DNA of 64,000 nucleotides from Wagnerdoeblera intermedia (lineage in GTDB: Bacteria; Pseudomonadota; Alphaproteobacteria; Rhodobacterales; Rhodobacteraceae), in the NCBI RefSeq assembly GCF_042647465.1, contig NZ_JBHRVN010000001.1, one strand, 5' to 3'. Shown one piece after another: positions 52,236-60,657 of this stretch. Each line of letters begins with the position of its first letter. Position 1 is the first letter of the stretch. The translations under genes were made by a program, and so were the position numbers. The notes below the pieces were generated by a model that saw nothing but the letters and a program-made list of their open reading frames with translations, made no database searches and was not told the DNA's origin.

Positions 52236-52247
52236 GAATATATATTC
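52236..52247. promoter_or_regulatory. Palindromic candidate SoxR operator upstream of soxX
   Basis: GAATATATATTC is a perfect 12-base palindrome, 77 bases before the soxX ATG, and ATTC at 52230-52233 adds a further half-site. ATTC/GAAT half-sites are reported for the related ArsR-type sulfur repressors. The same AATATATATT core recurs before the persulfide dioxygenase gene (62824-62833). Confidence 0.6.
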
Positions 52248-52276
52248 TTTGCGGTAAAATCTTCCTGCAGCAAAAC

Positions 52277-52293
52277 CTTAAGCGAAACTTAAT
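52277..52293. promoter_or_regulatory. Tandem CTTAA box overlapping the soxW stop
   Basis: CTTAAG (52277-52282) and CTTAAT (52288-52293) are spaced by 5 bases (11 bases start to start), like QseB/PmrA-type response-regulator sites. The box overlaps the soxW stop and lies upstream of soxX. Two other copies are at 58884 and 63492. Confidence 0.5.
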
Positions 52294-52850
52294 TCGCGCT
52301 CTGAGGCGGGCTGAGAACCTCTTTCAATGTCCGCCCGCTCAACTCTCCCCCGGCCCGCACCCAGTCCATCACCTCGGCCAGCACGGGCGCGGAGGGGCTG
52401 CCGGGCAGGACTGCCAGCGCCGCCTGCCGCGCCGTCAGGCCCGGCGGAACCTGAGCGGGCAGGAAGATCAGCGTCGGCGTGAAGTTCACCCCCCAGGCCC
52501 GCGCCGTGGCTTTTTCGGTGGCGATGCTGCCGTCGAAATCGGTCACCTCCAGCGATCCGGCCAGATCGACCTGGATCACCCGGAAGTCATCGCGCAGGCG
52601 CTGAGCAACCTGCGGATCGGGGAAAATCTCGCTGTGCATCTTTGCGCAATAGATGCAGCCGCGCTGCTCGATCGAGATCAGCAAAGACCGCCCCCCCGGC
52701 CTGCGCCTCCTCCAGATCTTCGCGCAGATCGAGGAAGCTCTCTTCCAGCCAGTCGGGCTTGTGGAGGCCGTCGTCCCCCAAGGGGACGGCCAGCGGAGCG
52801 GCCAGGGCCGAAGATGCCCCCAGCCAGAGGGCAAGAGCCAGTGCTTTCAC
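52289..52850 (-). pseudogene. soxW: SoxW thioredoxin, frameshifted
   Basis: GTG start at 52850 behind GGAGG. The first frame gives a signal peptide (MKALALALWLGASSALAA) and FLDLREDLEEAQAGG. The second frame continues RSLLISIEQRGCIYCAKMHSEIF with the thioredoxin CIYC and runs to the stop at 52289. The joint is the seven-base G run on the coding strand (52691-52697): with six, the sequence reads AQAGGRSLLISIEQ without a break. SoxW is a periplasmic thioredoxin reduced by SoxV. As written the gene would be inactive, but everything else is intact. Confidence 0.88.
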
Positions 52851-52859
52851 GGAGACCTC

Positions 52860-53600
52860 CTATCTTACGGTGCCGGACCAGTCGAAATTGCGGATCATCC
52901 AGTCTGCGATCAGCGGCACGCTGCCGGTCAGGATCAGACCGCCAAAAAGCATCAGCATGATCCCCATGGCGATGCGGGCATAATCCGACAGCCGCCGGTG
53001 CTTTGCCAGAAAGCGCAGGACGGGCCCGGCGAAAGCCGCAGCCAGCACGAAGGGCAGCGTCATGGCCAGGCCATAGACCACCAGCAAAGCGCCGCCGCGC
53101 CAAAGCTCTGCGCTGTCGCCCGCCACCATCAGAATGGCCGCCAGCGCCGGCCCCACGCAGGGCGTCCAGCCAAAGCCGAAGGCCAGCCCCATCAGATAGG
53201 CCCCCCAGGCCCCGGCCGGATTGATGCGGCTTTCGCTGCGCGCTTCGCGGTAAAAGAGCGAAATCTGAAGGATCCCGAGGAAGTGCAGCCCGAAAACGAT
53301 CAGGATCAGACCCGCGACCCAGGACAGGACCTCTTTCCAGGCCGAGAAAGCCTGGCCAAGCGCCGTTGCACTTAAGCCGAGCAGCAGAAAGATCGTGGTG
53401 ACGCCAAGCGCAAAGCAAAGCGCCCGCCCGATCAGGCGCGCGCGCAGCTTCGGGTTCAGGTTTGCGCTCTCGCCGCGCAGTTCCGCCACCGAGCTGCCCG
53501 CCATATAAGAGAGATAAAAGGGCACCATGGGCAGGATGCAGGGGGACAGGAATGACAGCAGCCCCGCCAGCGCCGCCCCTCCCCAGGTAATTTCCGGCAT
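52860..53600 (-). CDS. soxV: SoxV, CcdA-family thiol electron transporter
   Basis: 246 residues, six membrane helices. The two buried redox Cys are visible in LSFLSPCILPMVPFYL and GFGWTPCVGPALAAIL. It moves electrons from cytoplasmic thioredoxin to SoxW (and so to SoxYZ). soxW begins 9 bases downstream. Confidence 0.94.
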   Translation of the reverse strand: MPEITWGGAALAGLLSFLSPCILPMVPFYLSYMAGSSVAELRGESANLNPKLRARLIGRALCFALGVTTIFLLLGLSATALGQAFSAWKEVLSWVAGLILIVFGLHFLGILQISLFYREARSESRINPAGAWGAYLMGLAFGFGWTPCVGPALAAILMVAGDSAELWRGGALLVVYGLAMTLPFVLAAAFAGPVLRFLAKHRRLSDYARIAMGIMLMLFGGLILTGSVPLIADWMIRNFDWSGTVR

Positions 53601-53652
53601 GCACCCCTCCCCGAGTGATCCCTGGACAAGCGCTCAGGCTCTCCATATAAAT

Positions 53653-53676
53653 ATTCATATTTTACTATATATGAGT
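53653..53676. promoter_or_regulatory. Inverted repeat in the divergent soxV-soxS region
   Basis: ATTCATAT (53653-53660) and ATATGAGT (53669-53676) are inverted copies with one mismatch and an 8-base spacer, 4 bases before the soxS ATG. In the 80-bp divergent gap it fits a SoxR operator that controls both transcripts. No ribosome site is seen before soxS. Confidence 0.6.
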
Positions 53677-53680
53677 CAAT

Positions 53681-54040
53681 ATGCGCTTTCTTCTTTCCCT
53701 TCTCCTCCCGCTCTGGCTCGCCACCGGCGGGGCCATGGCGCAGAGCCTGGTGATGGTCGAGCAGCCCGGCTGCCTCTATTGCGCGCGCTGGCATGAGGAG
53801 ATCGGCCTCGCCTATCCGAAAACTCCGCTCGGAGAGCGCCTCGGGCTGGTGCGGGTGCCGCTCTCCGGGATCGGGGAGCAGCCTTTTACCACTGCCCGAC
53901 CGGTCACCTTTACGCCGACTTTTCTGCTGATTGTGAACGGACAGGAGGCGGGACGGCTGGAAGGCTATGCCGGGGCGCACTTCTTCTGGCCGCTGCTGGA
54001 GGGAATGGTTGACAAGGCAGGTATCGCAAAGGATGGGTAG
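53681..54040 (+). CDS. soxS: SoxS periplasmic thioredoxin
   Basis: 119 residues. Signal peptide ends at AMAQ; VEQPGCLYCARWHEEI carries the active-site Cys31/Cys34; the cis-Pro loop is VTFTPTFLL. In Paracoccus SoxS keeps SoxYZ active by reducing it. It is divergent from soxVW and precedes soxR. The upstream 20 bases are AT-rich operator DNA with no Shine-Dalgarno sequence, so its transcript may be leaderless. Confidence 0.92.
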   Translation: MRFLLSLLLPLWLATGGAMAQSLVMVEQPGCLYCARWHEEIGLAYPKTPLGERLGLVRVPLSGIGEQPFTTARPVTFTPTFLLIVNGQEAGRLEGYAGAHFFWPLLEGMVDKAGIAKDG

Positions 54041-54103
54041 GCCTGACCGGCCCGCCGCTGCAGGGGGGCCGGTTGCGGGCAACAGGGATGATCTTCGTCG
54101 GAT

Positions 54104-54460
54104 ATGAGCGGTGCATCGCCGGAAGACACAGCCGAAGCGGGCCTGACCCTTGAAGGGCTGGCAGGGCTGATCGGCAATGCGCAGGAAGCCGCAGGCTTTC
54201 TCAAAGCGCTTGGCCATGACGGGCGCCTGACCATCCTGTGCCATCTCTGTGCCGGGCCGCGAACGGTGACCGAGCTTGAAAGCCTTCTGATGTCACGACA
54301 GGCCATCGTCAGCCAGCAACTGGCCCGGCTGCGGCTTGAGGGCCTGGTCAGCACCAGGCGCGAAGGTCAGGTCATTTACTATTCCATCCTCGACCCAAGG
54401 GTCGCGGAGGTGATCCGTCTGCTGGCCGCTCTCTGGGCGGACAGGGCAGCGGAGCGTTAA
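54104..54460 (+). CDS. soxR: SoxR, ArsR-family repressor
   Basis: 118 residues. Winged helix: AAGFLKALGHDGRLTILCHL, TELESLLMSRQAIVSQQLARLRLEGLVSTRREGQVIYYSI. Cys46 and Cys49 form a CxxC in helix 2. Unlike the BigR/SqrR-type paralogue at 61.5 kb, it has no cysteine in the last helix, so its thiol sensing must work through the CxxC or another route. It represses sox genes until thiosulfate or sulfide is present. Confidence 0.92.
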   Translation: MSGASPEDTAEAGLTLEGLAGLIGNAQEAAGFLKALGHDGRLTILCHLCAGPRTVTELESLLMSRQAIVSQQLARLRLEGLVSTRREGQVIYYSILDPRVAEVIRLLAALWADRAAER

Positions 54461-54499
54461 GGCAGGCTGCGCCACCGGCGCGCTTAAGGGAGGACTGCC

Positions 54500-55547
54500 A
54501 TGGATTTCTTACCCATCGGAGCCTGGGCGGCCCTTGCCGGACTGATCACCGGCAGCGCCTTTGGCCTTGCGGCCCGTCTGGGCGATTTCTGCACCCTGGG
54601 CGCGCTGGAAAGCGCGGTCTGGGGCGGCGATCAGCGCCGTCTGCGGCTTTGGGGAATTGTCCTGGCAACGGCCATCGCCACGACCCAGGGACTGGCCCTG
54701 GCGGGCCTCATCGATATTGCGGCCAGCCAGTATCACCGGATCTCCTGGTCGCTCGGCGGCTCACTCGCGGGGGGGCTGATCTTTGGCTATGGCATGGCCC
54801 TGGCCGGGAACTGCGGCTTTGGCGCGCTGGCCCGGGCGGGTGGCGGCGATATCCGCGCGCTGATCGTTGCGGTGGTCATGGGGATTTCGGGCTTCTTCGT
54901 TCTGTCCGGACCGGCCGCGCCGCTGCGGCTGTGGCTTTTCCCCCAGGACTTTGATGCGCCCCCCCCAGGGGATCCTGCATGATGCCGCGCAGCTCGGGCT
55001 CTCGCCGGTGGTGGTGGTGGTGGTGCTGGTTCTGGGGCTGCTTGGCTGGGCATTGTCCTGCGCCCCTCTGCGCCACTCGCCCCGGATGATCCTCTGGGGC
55101 GTGGTCGCGGGGCTTGCGGTCACCTTTGCCTTCTGGTCGACGAGCCGTCTTGCGGCGATCAGCCTTGATGCCGTGCCGGTTGAGGGGCCCTCCTTCACCG
55201 CCCCGCTTGGCCGGGCCATTCTTTACGTCATGACCTCCAGCGGCTCGGGGCTGTCGTTCTCAACGGGGCTGGTTTTCGGGGTGATCCTCGGCGGTCTTGG
55301 CGGGGCGCTGCTGCGCGGACTGTTCCGCTGGGAGGCCTGCGAAGACCCCCGCGAACTGGGGCGGCAGCTCTCAGGCGCGGTGCTGATGGGCATCGGCGGT
55401 GTGATCGCGATCGGCTGCTCCGTCGGCCAGGGGCTCTCGGGCTTTGCGGCCCTGGCCTGGTCGGGGCCGGTGACGCTCGCCGCGATCTCGCTCGGCGGGC
55501 TGATCGGGCTGCGCCGCCTGATCGGGGGCGATGCCGCTGTCGATTAA
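54500..55547 (+). pseudogene. YeeE/YedE family thiosulfate/sulfur transporter, frameshifted
   Basis: Two frames join into one membrane protein of about 348 residues: 54500-54982 and about 54966-55547. The first half has GDFCTLGALESAVWGGD and GNCGFGALARAGGGDIRALIVA. The second has GCSVGQGLSGFAALAWSGP. These conserved cysteines line the pathway in TsuA-type thiosulfate transporters. The break is one extra C in the eight-C run 54959-54966; with seven, the sequence reads FDAPPQGILHDAAQLGL. Lying directly after soxR, it resembles SoxT of other sox clusters. Confidence 0.88.
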
Positions 55548-55680
55548 AGGGGCCTCTGCGGGCCGGGCTGGATTAGGAGTTACCCTCACACCGGTTGGCG
55601 GGCCGCAACCGGCCCCGGCGGATGCGGCGTCAGGCTTGGGCGAAAGCCGCCCACCAGGCTCAGGGGGGCGGGAGCCGGGC

Positions 55681-56388
55681 TTAGTCCGGCTGCCCGCCGC
55701 GCTGACGCGCGGCCAGTTCAGCAGAGGCGGCCTCGGTCAGCACCACGACTTTCGCGCCGGATCGCACCAGAGTCTCGAGCTCAATCACATCCTGATGGAA
55801 CATCCGGATGCAGCCCGCCGAAGTGGCATTGCCGATCGAGGTAACATCCGAGGTGCCATGGATGCGGTAGAAGGTGTCCCGGCCCCCGCGGTGCAGATAA
55901 AGCGCCCTCGCCCCGAGCGGGTTCATCAGGCCGCCCTCCATCCCCTTCCGCAGGGGGCCATATTGGTCAGGAAACTCACGGATCATATTCTCAGTCGGCC
56001 GCCAGGAGGGCCAGGAGCGGCTGTAGGGAATCGTCGCCTGGCCCGAGAAGGCCCGCCCCTCATCCCCCACCGCCACGCGGTAGCGGATCGCGCGGTTTTG
56101 CGGCAGCACATAATAGAGATGCCGGGTCCAGGGATCGACGATCACGGCGCCCGGGCGCTCATCTGTCACGAAATCCACTTCCCGGCGCAGGGTCTCAGGC
56201 GTCAGATAGCGCGCAGGAACGGCGGGCAGCTCAATCTCTCCATCGGGGCGGCTGCCGTAATGGGCCAGAACCTCCGGCGTCAGATGTGCGGTCCCGATCG
56301 GTGGCACAGAGCCCTCGGGCGCGGCGCAGGCCGCAAGCAGAAAAAGCCAGCCCGGAGCCGCGCTCCGTAGTAAAAGACGGCACAGCAT
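55681..56388 (-). CDS. L,D-transpeptidase (YkuD family) lipoprotein
   Basis: 235 residues. N-terminal lipobox LLAAC suggests a lipid anchor. The YkuD catalytic motif is FYRIHGTSDVTSIGNATSAGCIRMF with the nucleophile Cys in SAGCIRM. It crosslinks peptidoglycan or attaches proteins to it. It is the last gene of the dsbD/tlpA operon (one-base overlap). The catalytic Cys needs to be reduced, which may explain the link with DsbD. Confidence 0.92.
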   Translation of the reverse strand: MLCRLLLRSAAPGWLFLLAACAAPEGSVPPIGTAHLTPEVLAHYGSRPDGEIELPAVPARYLTPETLRREVDFVTDERPGAVIVDPWTRHLYYVLPQNRAIRYRVAVGDEGRAFSGQATIPYSRSWPSWRPTENMIREFPDQYGPLRKGMEGGLMNPLGARALYLHRGGRDTFYRIHGTSDVTSIGNATSAGCIRMFHQDVIELETLVRSGAKVVVLTEAASAELAARQRGGQPD

Positions 56389-57182
56389 CAGGGAATTTCC
56401 TTTTTCAGATCAGACAGTCCCTGCCGCAGGGCAGCACGGGAGATCTCGCCGCTGTGGGTGTGGATCACACGCCCCTCAGCATCGACAAAGAGCGTGGCAG
56501 GCAGCCCCAAAATCCCAAGGCCCGCCATCAGCCCCATGGCCGGATCGAGGACCGGCCTCATCACCAGCCCCGAGGTGCTGAGATAGTTGCGGATTTTGCC
56601 CGGGCTTTCACCCTGGTTCACAAAGTAGACCGGCAGATCCGGATTGGCTGCGGCCTCTTCGAGCATCATCGGCATCTCGCGCCGGCAGGGCGGGCACCAG
56701 CTCGCCCAGAGGTTCACAACCCCCGGCCCTTCAAGCGTCATCTGCCTGCCGGCAAGATCTTCGAAGACACGGTCCTGCGGCAGAAACTGCTCATTGGCGC
56801 GTCCGAGCTGAGCCAGGATAAAGAGCAAAGTCAGCGCCGCAAGCACGGCGAGTGCCATCCCGGGCGTCATCTCGCGCCTGCGCCACATCAGCGGCAGGGT
56901 CACGGCGGCGAAGCCCGCCACACCGCCCCAAAGCGCAAATCCCCCCTGCCAGATCGCAAAAAGGCTCAGCGGATCGGCCAGATAGACATCGGCATTCTGC
57001 GCCACAAATCCAAGCCGCGCCCCAAGCAACCCGGCCAGGGTTGCGCGAAAGGCCCAGGGGTTCAGATCGGGCCGCCCCCTGCGGCTGAGCAGCGCCGCCG
57101 CACCCCAGAGAACCAGCGTGACAAGGATCCAGATCAGCCGCTCTCCGGACAGCAGGAAGGGACCAAGGGCAAAATCCGTCAT
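56388..57182 (-). CDS. Lgt-like membrane domain fused to a TlpA-type thioredoxin
   Basis: 264 residues. Residues 1-130 hold four or more membrane segments with LLGARLGFVAQNADVYLADPLSLFAIWQGGFALWGGVAG, which resembles part of prolipoprotein diacylglyceryl transferase. Residues 138-264 form a TlpA thioredoxin domain: VVNLWASWCPPCRREMP (Cys163/Cys166), GILGLPATLFVD with the cis-Pro. It likely reduces periplasmic disulfides with electrons from DsbD, whose gene overlaps by four bases. The Lgt part is too short to be a full enzyme; its role is unknown. Confidence 0.87.
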   Translation of the reverse strand: MTDFALGPFLLSGERLIWILVTLVLWGAAALLSRRGRPDLNPWAFRATLAGLLGARLGFVAQNADVYLADPLSLFAIWQGGFALWGGVAGFAAVTLPLMWRRREMTPGMALAVLAALTLLFILAQLGRANEQFLPQDRVFEDLAGRQMTLEGPGVVNLWASWCPPCRREMPMMLEEAAANPDLPVYFVNQGESPGKIRNYLSTSGLVMRPVLDPAMGLMAGLGILGLPATLFVDAEGRVIHTHSGEISRAALRQGLSDLKKEIP

Positions 57183-58861
57183 TCTCCGGCCTTTCTCAGG
57201 GCGTCCGTCAGGGCCTCTGCGGTGAAACCTCCGGTCAGGCGCAGGGCGCTTTTTTCCTGGCCCCGCTCATCGAGAAAGACCAGCGTCGGCGGGCCGATCA
57301 CGCCCAGATCCTCAGCCAGCGCGCCGCCTTCGCCGCTGAAATCCGTCACATCGGCCTTCAGGAAGGGCAAAGCCGCCAGCGCCTGCTGCACGGCGGGTTG
57401 AGGGAAAACATCCCGCTCAAGGGCTTTGCAGATCACACACCAGTCGGCCGTGACATAGACTGCCCGAACCGGACCCTCAGCCCGGGCCAGAGCGCTCCTG
57501 AGATCAGCCTGGCTTCGCACAACCCGCGAAGGGGCGGCAGGGGCCACGGCGGGCGCAAAGACCAAAGGCCGCAGCGGGTCAGATCCGCCGGAGCCTGCGC
57601 CCGCCAGCTGCAAAAGACCGAAGGCGAAGAACACCATCCCCCCGAAGCGGCGTGGCCAGCCCGGCCCCCAGGCCGCCGCGGCCAGGGCAAAGCCCAGGAG
57701 CGCCCAAAGGAACAGCCCGACCGGCCCCGGCAACACCCGCGCCGAGAGCCAGACCGCCATCCCCGCCAGAAGGGCCGCGAGGGCAATCCGGCTGGCCCCG
57801 AGCCAGGCACCGCTTTTCGGCAACATCTTGCGGCCAAAAAGCGCGAGAACCATCAGGGGCACCCCCTGCCCCAGCCCCAGCATGGCCAGCGCCGCGGCCC
57901 CGAGCGCCACATCGCCGCTTTGCGCGATATAAAGGAGCGCCCCCGCCAGGGGTGCGGTCACGCAGGGGCCCAGGATCAGCACCGATGCCAGACCCGCAAA
58001 CCCGGCCCCGGTCAGCGATGCGCGCCCACCGAGGCTCTGAAGCCGTCTCGTCACAGCAGCGGGCATTTTCAGAGGGATCAGATCAAGCGAGGCCGCAGCG
58101 AGGACAGCAAAAAGCGCCGCCACCGACAGGATCACCAGGGGCTGCTGCAGCCGGAACTGCAACCCCGCCCCCATAAATCCTGCCAGTGCCCCGATCAGGG
58201 CAAAGCCCGCCGCCATGCCTGCGACATAGAACACCGCAATCCCCACCCCCCGGCGCGAGCCCGCAGGCGCACCGCCCTGCATGGCCCAGAGCACCGGCAG
58301 CATCGGAAAGCTGCAGGGCGTGAAAGAGAGCAAAAGCCCCAGACCCGCAAAGCCTGCCAGAACCCAAGGGATCCCGCCTTCGGACCTGAGAACCTCTACC
58401 TCCGTCAGCGGGGCGGCCTCGGGGGCGGGGACTGCGGCGGCTCCCGGCAGGTCAATCACCGCGCTTTGGGGCGCATAGCAGATGCCATTGTCCTGGCAGC
58501 CCTGCCAGCCTAGGGTGACCGGCCCGTAAGCGCCACTGAGGCCCAGGGTCATATCCCGGGGATAGACCTCGACCGCGCCGAAGGTCAGATCTTCGCGGAT
58601 CTCTCCGGCGGGCATTTGCAGCGAAAGATCGCGGCCCCTGCTCTCCCAGGCGGTGAATTTATCGCGGTAAAGATAATAGCCCGGTGCGATGGTCCAGCGG
58701 ATCTGCACCTGCCCCCCGGCCCCGGGGATCACTTCATAGCGAAAGGCCTGCTCCGGGCTGAGGGGCCCCTCGCTTAGACGTTGAAAGGGGCTGGCAAAGG
58801 CCCCCTGGGCGGCAGCCAGCCAGAGGGCGGTGAACAGAAAAAGGGGGCGCATTATCCTCAT
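57179..58861 (-). CDS. dsbD: DsbD, protein-disulfide reductase
   Basis: 560 residues. Signal peptide; N-terminal DsbD-alpha domain (about 25-150, with Cys in CQDNGICYAPQ); eight-helix core with redox Cys in FTPCSFPMLPVLWAM and LGPCVTAPLAGALLY; C-terminal thioredoxin domain with YVTADWCVICKALERDVF. It carries electrons from cytoplasmic thioredoxin to periplasmic partners, here probably the TlpA fusion. A tandem CTTAA box lies 23 bases before its ATG. Confidence 0.95.
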   Translation of the reverse strand: MRIMRPLFLFTALWLAAAQGAFASPFQRLSEGPLSPEQAFRYEVIPGAGGQVQIRWTIAPGYYLYRDKFTAWESRGRDLSLQMPAGEIREDLTFGAVEVYPRDMTLGLSGAYGPVTLGWQGCQDNGICYAPQSAVIDLPGAAAVPAPEAAPLTEVEVLRSEGGIPWVLAGFAGLGLLLSFTPCSFPMLPVLWAMQGGAPAGSRRGVGIAVFYVAGMAAGFALIGALAGFMGAGLQFRLQQPLVILSVAALFAVLAAASLDLIPLKMPAAVTRRLQSLGGRASLTGAGFAGLASVLILGPCVTAPLAGALLYIAQSGDVALGAAALAMLGLGQGVPLMVLALFGRKMLPKSGAWLGASRIALAALLAGMAVWLSARVLPGPVGLFLWALLGFALAAAAWGPGWPRRFGGMVFFAFGLLQLAGAGSGGSDPLRPLVFAPAVAPAAPSRVVRSQADLRSALARAEGPVRAVYVTADWCVICKALERDVFPQPAVQQALAALPFLKADVTDFSGEGGALAEDLGVIGPPTLVFLDERGQEKSALRLTGGFTAEALTDALRKAGE

Positions 58862-58883
58862 GCGCCCCCATTGCCCCGCTGGT

Positions 58884-58900
58884 CTTAACCCAAACTTAAG
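58884..58900. promoter_or_regulatory. Tandem CTTAA box upstream of dsbD
   Basis: CTTAAC (58884-58889) and CTTAAG (58895-58900), 5 bases between them, in the sulP-dsbD gap and overlapping the sulP stop. Same geometry as the boxes at 52277 and 63492. No clear -10 element follows. Confidence 0.5.
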
Positions 58901-60641
58901 CCCGCCCGATGGCCCCCACGCGCGGCGTGCAGTCGCCCCGGATCGCGCAGCAGGCGCCGTGCTGGCTCAGGTGAACCTCACCCGTCAGGCGGCTGAGAAA
59001 ATCTGAGCGCTGCAGCCGGTCCATCACCGGCCCTTTCACCTCCGAGAGGTGAAAGGTGATCCCCGCCTCACTCAGCCGCTCATTGATCGACAAAAGGCTG
59101 TCGAGGGCGGAGGCATCGATTTCATTCACCGCTGAGGCCATCAGCACCACATGGCGCAGCGCCGGGCGGGCGGCGACCTCCGCGCTGATCCGGTCTTCAA
59201 GCGCGCGGGCATTGGCGAAATAGAGGCTTTCATCGACCCGCAGCGAGAGGACATCTTCGCAGGTCAGCACCTCATGGCGGTCGATATTGCGGTAATGCTC
59301 GGTCCCCGGCACCTGGCCCACGATGGCCATATGCGGACGGGAAGAGCGCCAGAGATAAAGCCCGATGGAGAGAGTGACGCCCGCGATCAGCCCCGCCTCA
59401 ACCCCCCGGCCCAGAGTGACCAGAATGGTCGCCATCTGGGCGGCGAAATCGGGGCGCGAATAGCGAAAACTGCGCCTGAGCGAGCCGAAATCCACCAGGG
59501 TCAACACCGCCAGAATGATGGTCGCGGCCAGAACTGCCTGGGGCAGATAGTAAAGCGCAGGCGTCAGGAACATCGCAGCCAGCGCAATGCCGATGGCGGT
59601 GAAGACACCCGCCGCAGGTGTGCGGGCCCCGGCCTCAAAATTCACGACCGAGCGGGCAAGCCCCCCGGTCACCGGAAAGCCTGCCGCCAGCCCTGAGGCC
59701 AGATTGGCCGCGCCCAGACCGATCAGCTCCTGATCCGGGTCAATCCGCTCACGCCGTTTCGCAGCCAGGGTTTGCCCGACTGAGACGCTTTCGACAAAAC
59801 CCACGACCGAGATCAGCAGAGCGGGCATCCACAGCGCTTCAATCAGGCCCGGGTTCAGCGAGGGCAGCGCGGGCAGTGGCAGACCGGCGGGCACCTCGCC
59901 GACGATACGCAGGCCGCGCCCTGCCAGATCAAAACCCCAGGTCAGCAGCGAGGTGACGGCCACCACCAGGATCGGGGCCGCTTTGGCCAGCATCTGAGCC
60001 AGGGTTTTGCCAAGCCCCATGCGGGTCAGCAGCGCAACCAACCCTCTGCGCGCCCAGTATAGGGCCGCCAGAGCGCCAAGCCCGATGGCGAGAGTGACCG
60101 GATTGGTCGCGCCGAGCTGGCCTGCCAGCGTCAGAAGAGTGTCAAAGAACTGCTCGCCCCCGCCCGCAACGCCAAGGATATGCCTGATCTGCCCCACCGC
60201 GATCAGCAGACCCGCCGCCGTGATGAAGCCCGAGATCACCGGATGCGACAGAAAATTCGCCAGAAACCCCAGACGCAGCACCCCCATGGCCAGGAGCATC
60301 CCGCCCGACAAAAGCGCCAGCATCACGGCCGCCGTGGCATAATCCGCCGTCCCCTCCGCCGCGATCTGCCCCACGGCTGAAGCTGTCATCAGTGAGACCA
60401 CCGCCACCGGCCCGACCGCGAGGGTCTTGGACGTGCCGAAAATCGCATAGGCCACCAGCGGCAGGATCGAGGCGTAAAGCCCCACCTCGGGCGGCACCCC
60501 TGCGAGCATCGCATAGGCGAGGCTTTGCGGGATCAGCATGATGGTGACGATCACCGCCGCCAGCAGATCGGCAGAAAGCGCCGCGCTGTCATAGCTGCGC
60601 GACCAGGTCAGGATGGGCAGATATTTCGACAGAGGCGACAT
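58896..60641 (-). CDS. SulP family anion transporter with STAS domain
   Basis: 581 residues. The SLC26/SulP core has MLIPQSLAYAMLAGVPPEVGLYASILPLVAYAIFGTSKTLAVGPVAVVSLMT and GLGAANLASGLAAGFPVTGGLARSVVNFEAGARTPAAG. The C-terminal STAS domain has MASAVNEIDASALDSLLSINERL. It may move sulfate or sulfite made by the sulfur oxidation pathway. Last gene of the BigR-type operon, 16 bases after the small YeeE subunit. Confidence 0.93.
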   Translation of the reverse strand: MSPLSKYLPILTWSRSYDSAALSADLLAAVIVTIMLIPQSLAYAMLAGVPPEVGLYASILPLVAYAIFGTSKTLAVGPVAVVSLMTASAVGQIAAEGTADYATAAVMLALLSGGMLLAMGVLRLGFLANFLSHPVISGFITAAGLLIAVGQIRHILGVAGGGEQFFDTLLTLAGQLGATNPVTLAIGLGALAALYWARRGLVALLTRMGLGKTLAQMLAKAAPILVVAVTSLLTWGFDLAGRGLRIVGEVPAGLPLPALPSLNPGLIEALWMPALLISVVGFVESVSVGQTLAAKRRERIDPDQELIGLGAANLASGLAAGFPVTGGLARSVVNFEAGARTPAAGVFTAIGIALAAMFLTPALYYLPQAVLAATIILAVLTLVDFGSLRRSFRYSRPDFAAQMATILVTLGRGVEAGLIAGVTLSIGLYLWRSSRPHMAIVGQVPGTEHYRNIDRHEVLTCEDVLSLRVDESLYFANARALEDRISAEVAARPALRHVVLMASAVNEIDASALDSLLSINERLSEAGITFHLSEVKGPVMDRLQRSDFLSRLTGEVHLSQHGACCAIRGDCTPRVGAIGRA

Positions 60642-60657
60642 CTCTCAGACTTTTAGA

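Noticed and set aside
53527..53796. 89-codon frame across the soxV-soxS gap
   Set aside because: It runs through the operator region and overlaps both soxV and soxS in other frames.
56286..57401. 371-codon plus-strand frame opposite the TlpA fusion gene
   Set aside because: Arg/Pro/Gln-rich antisense shadow with no domain.
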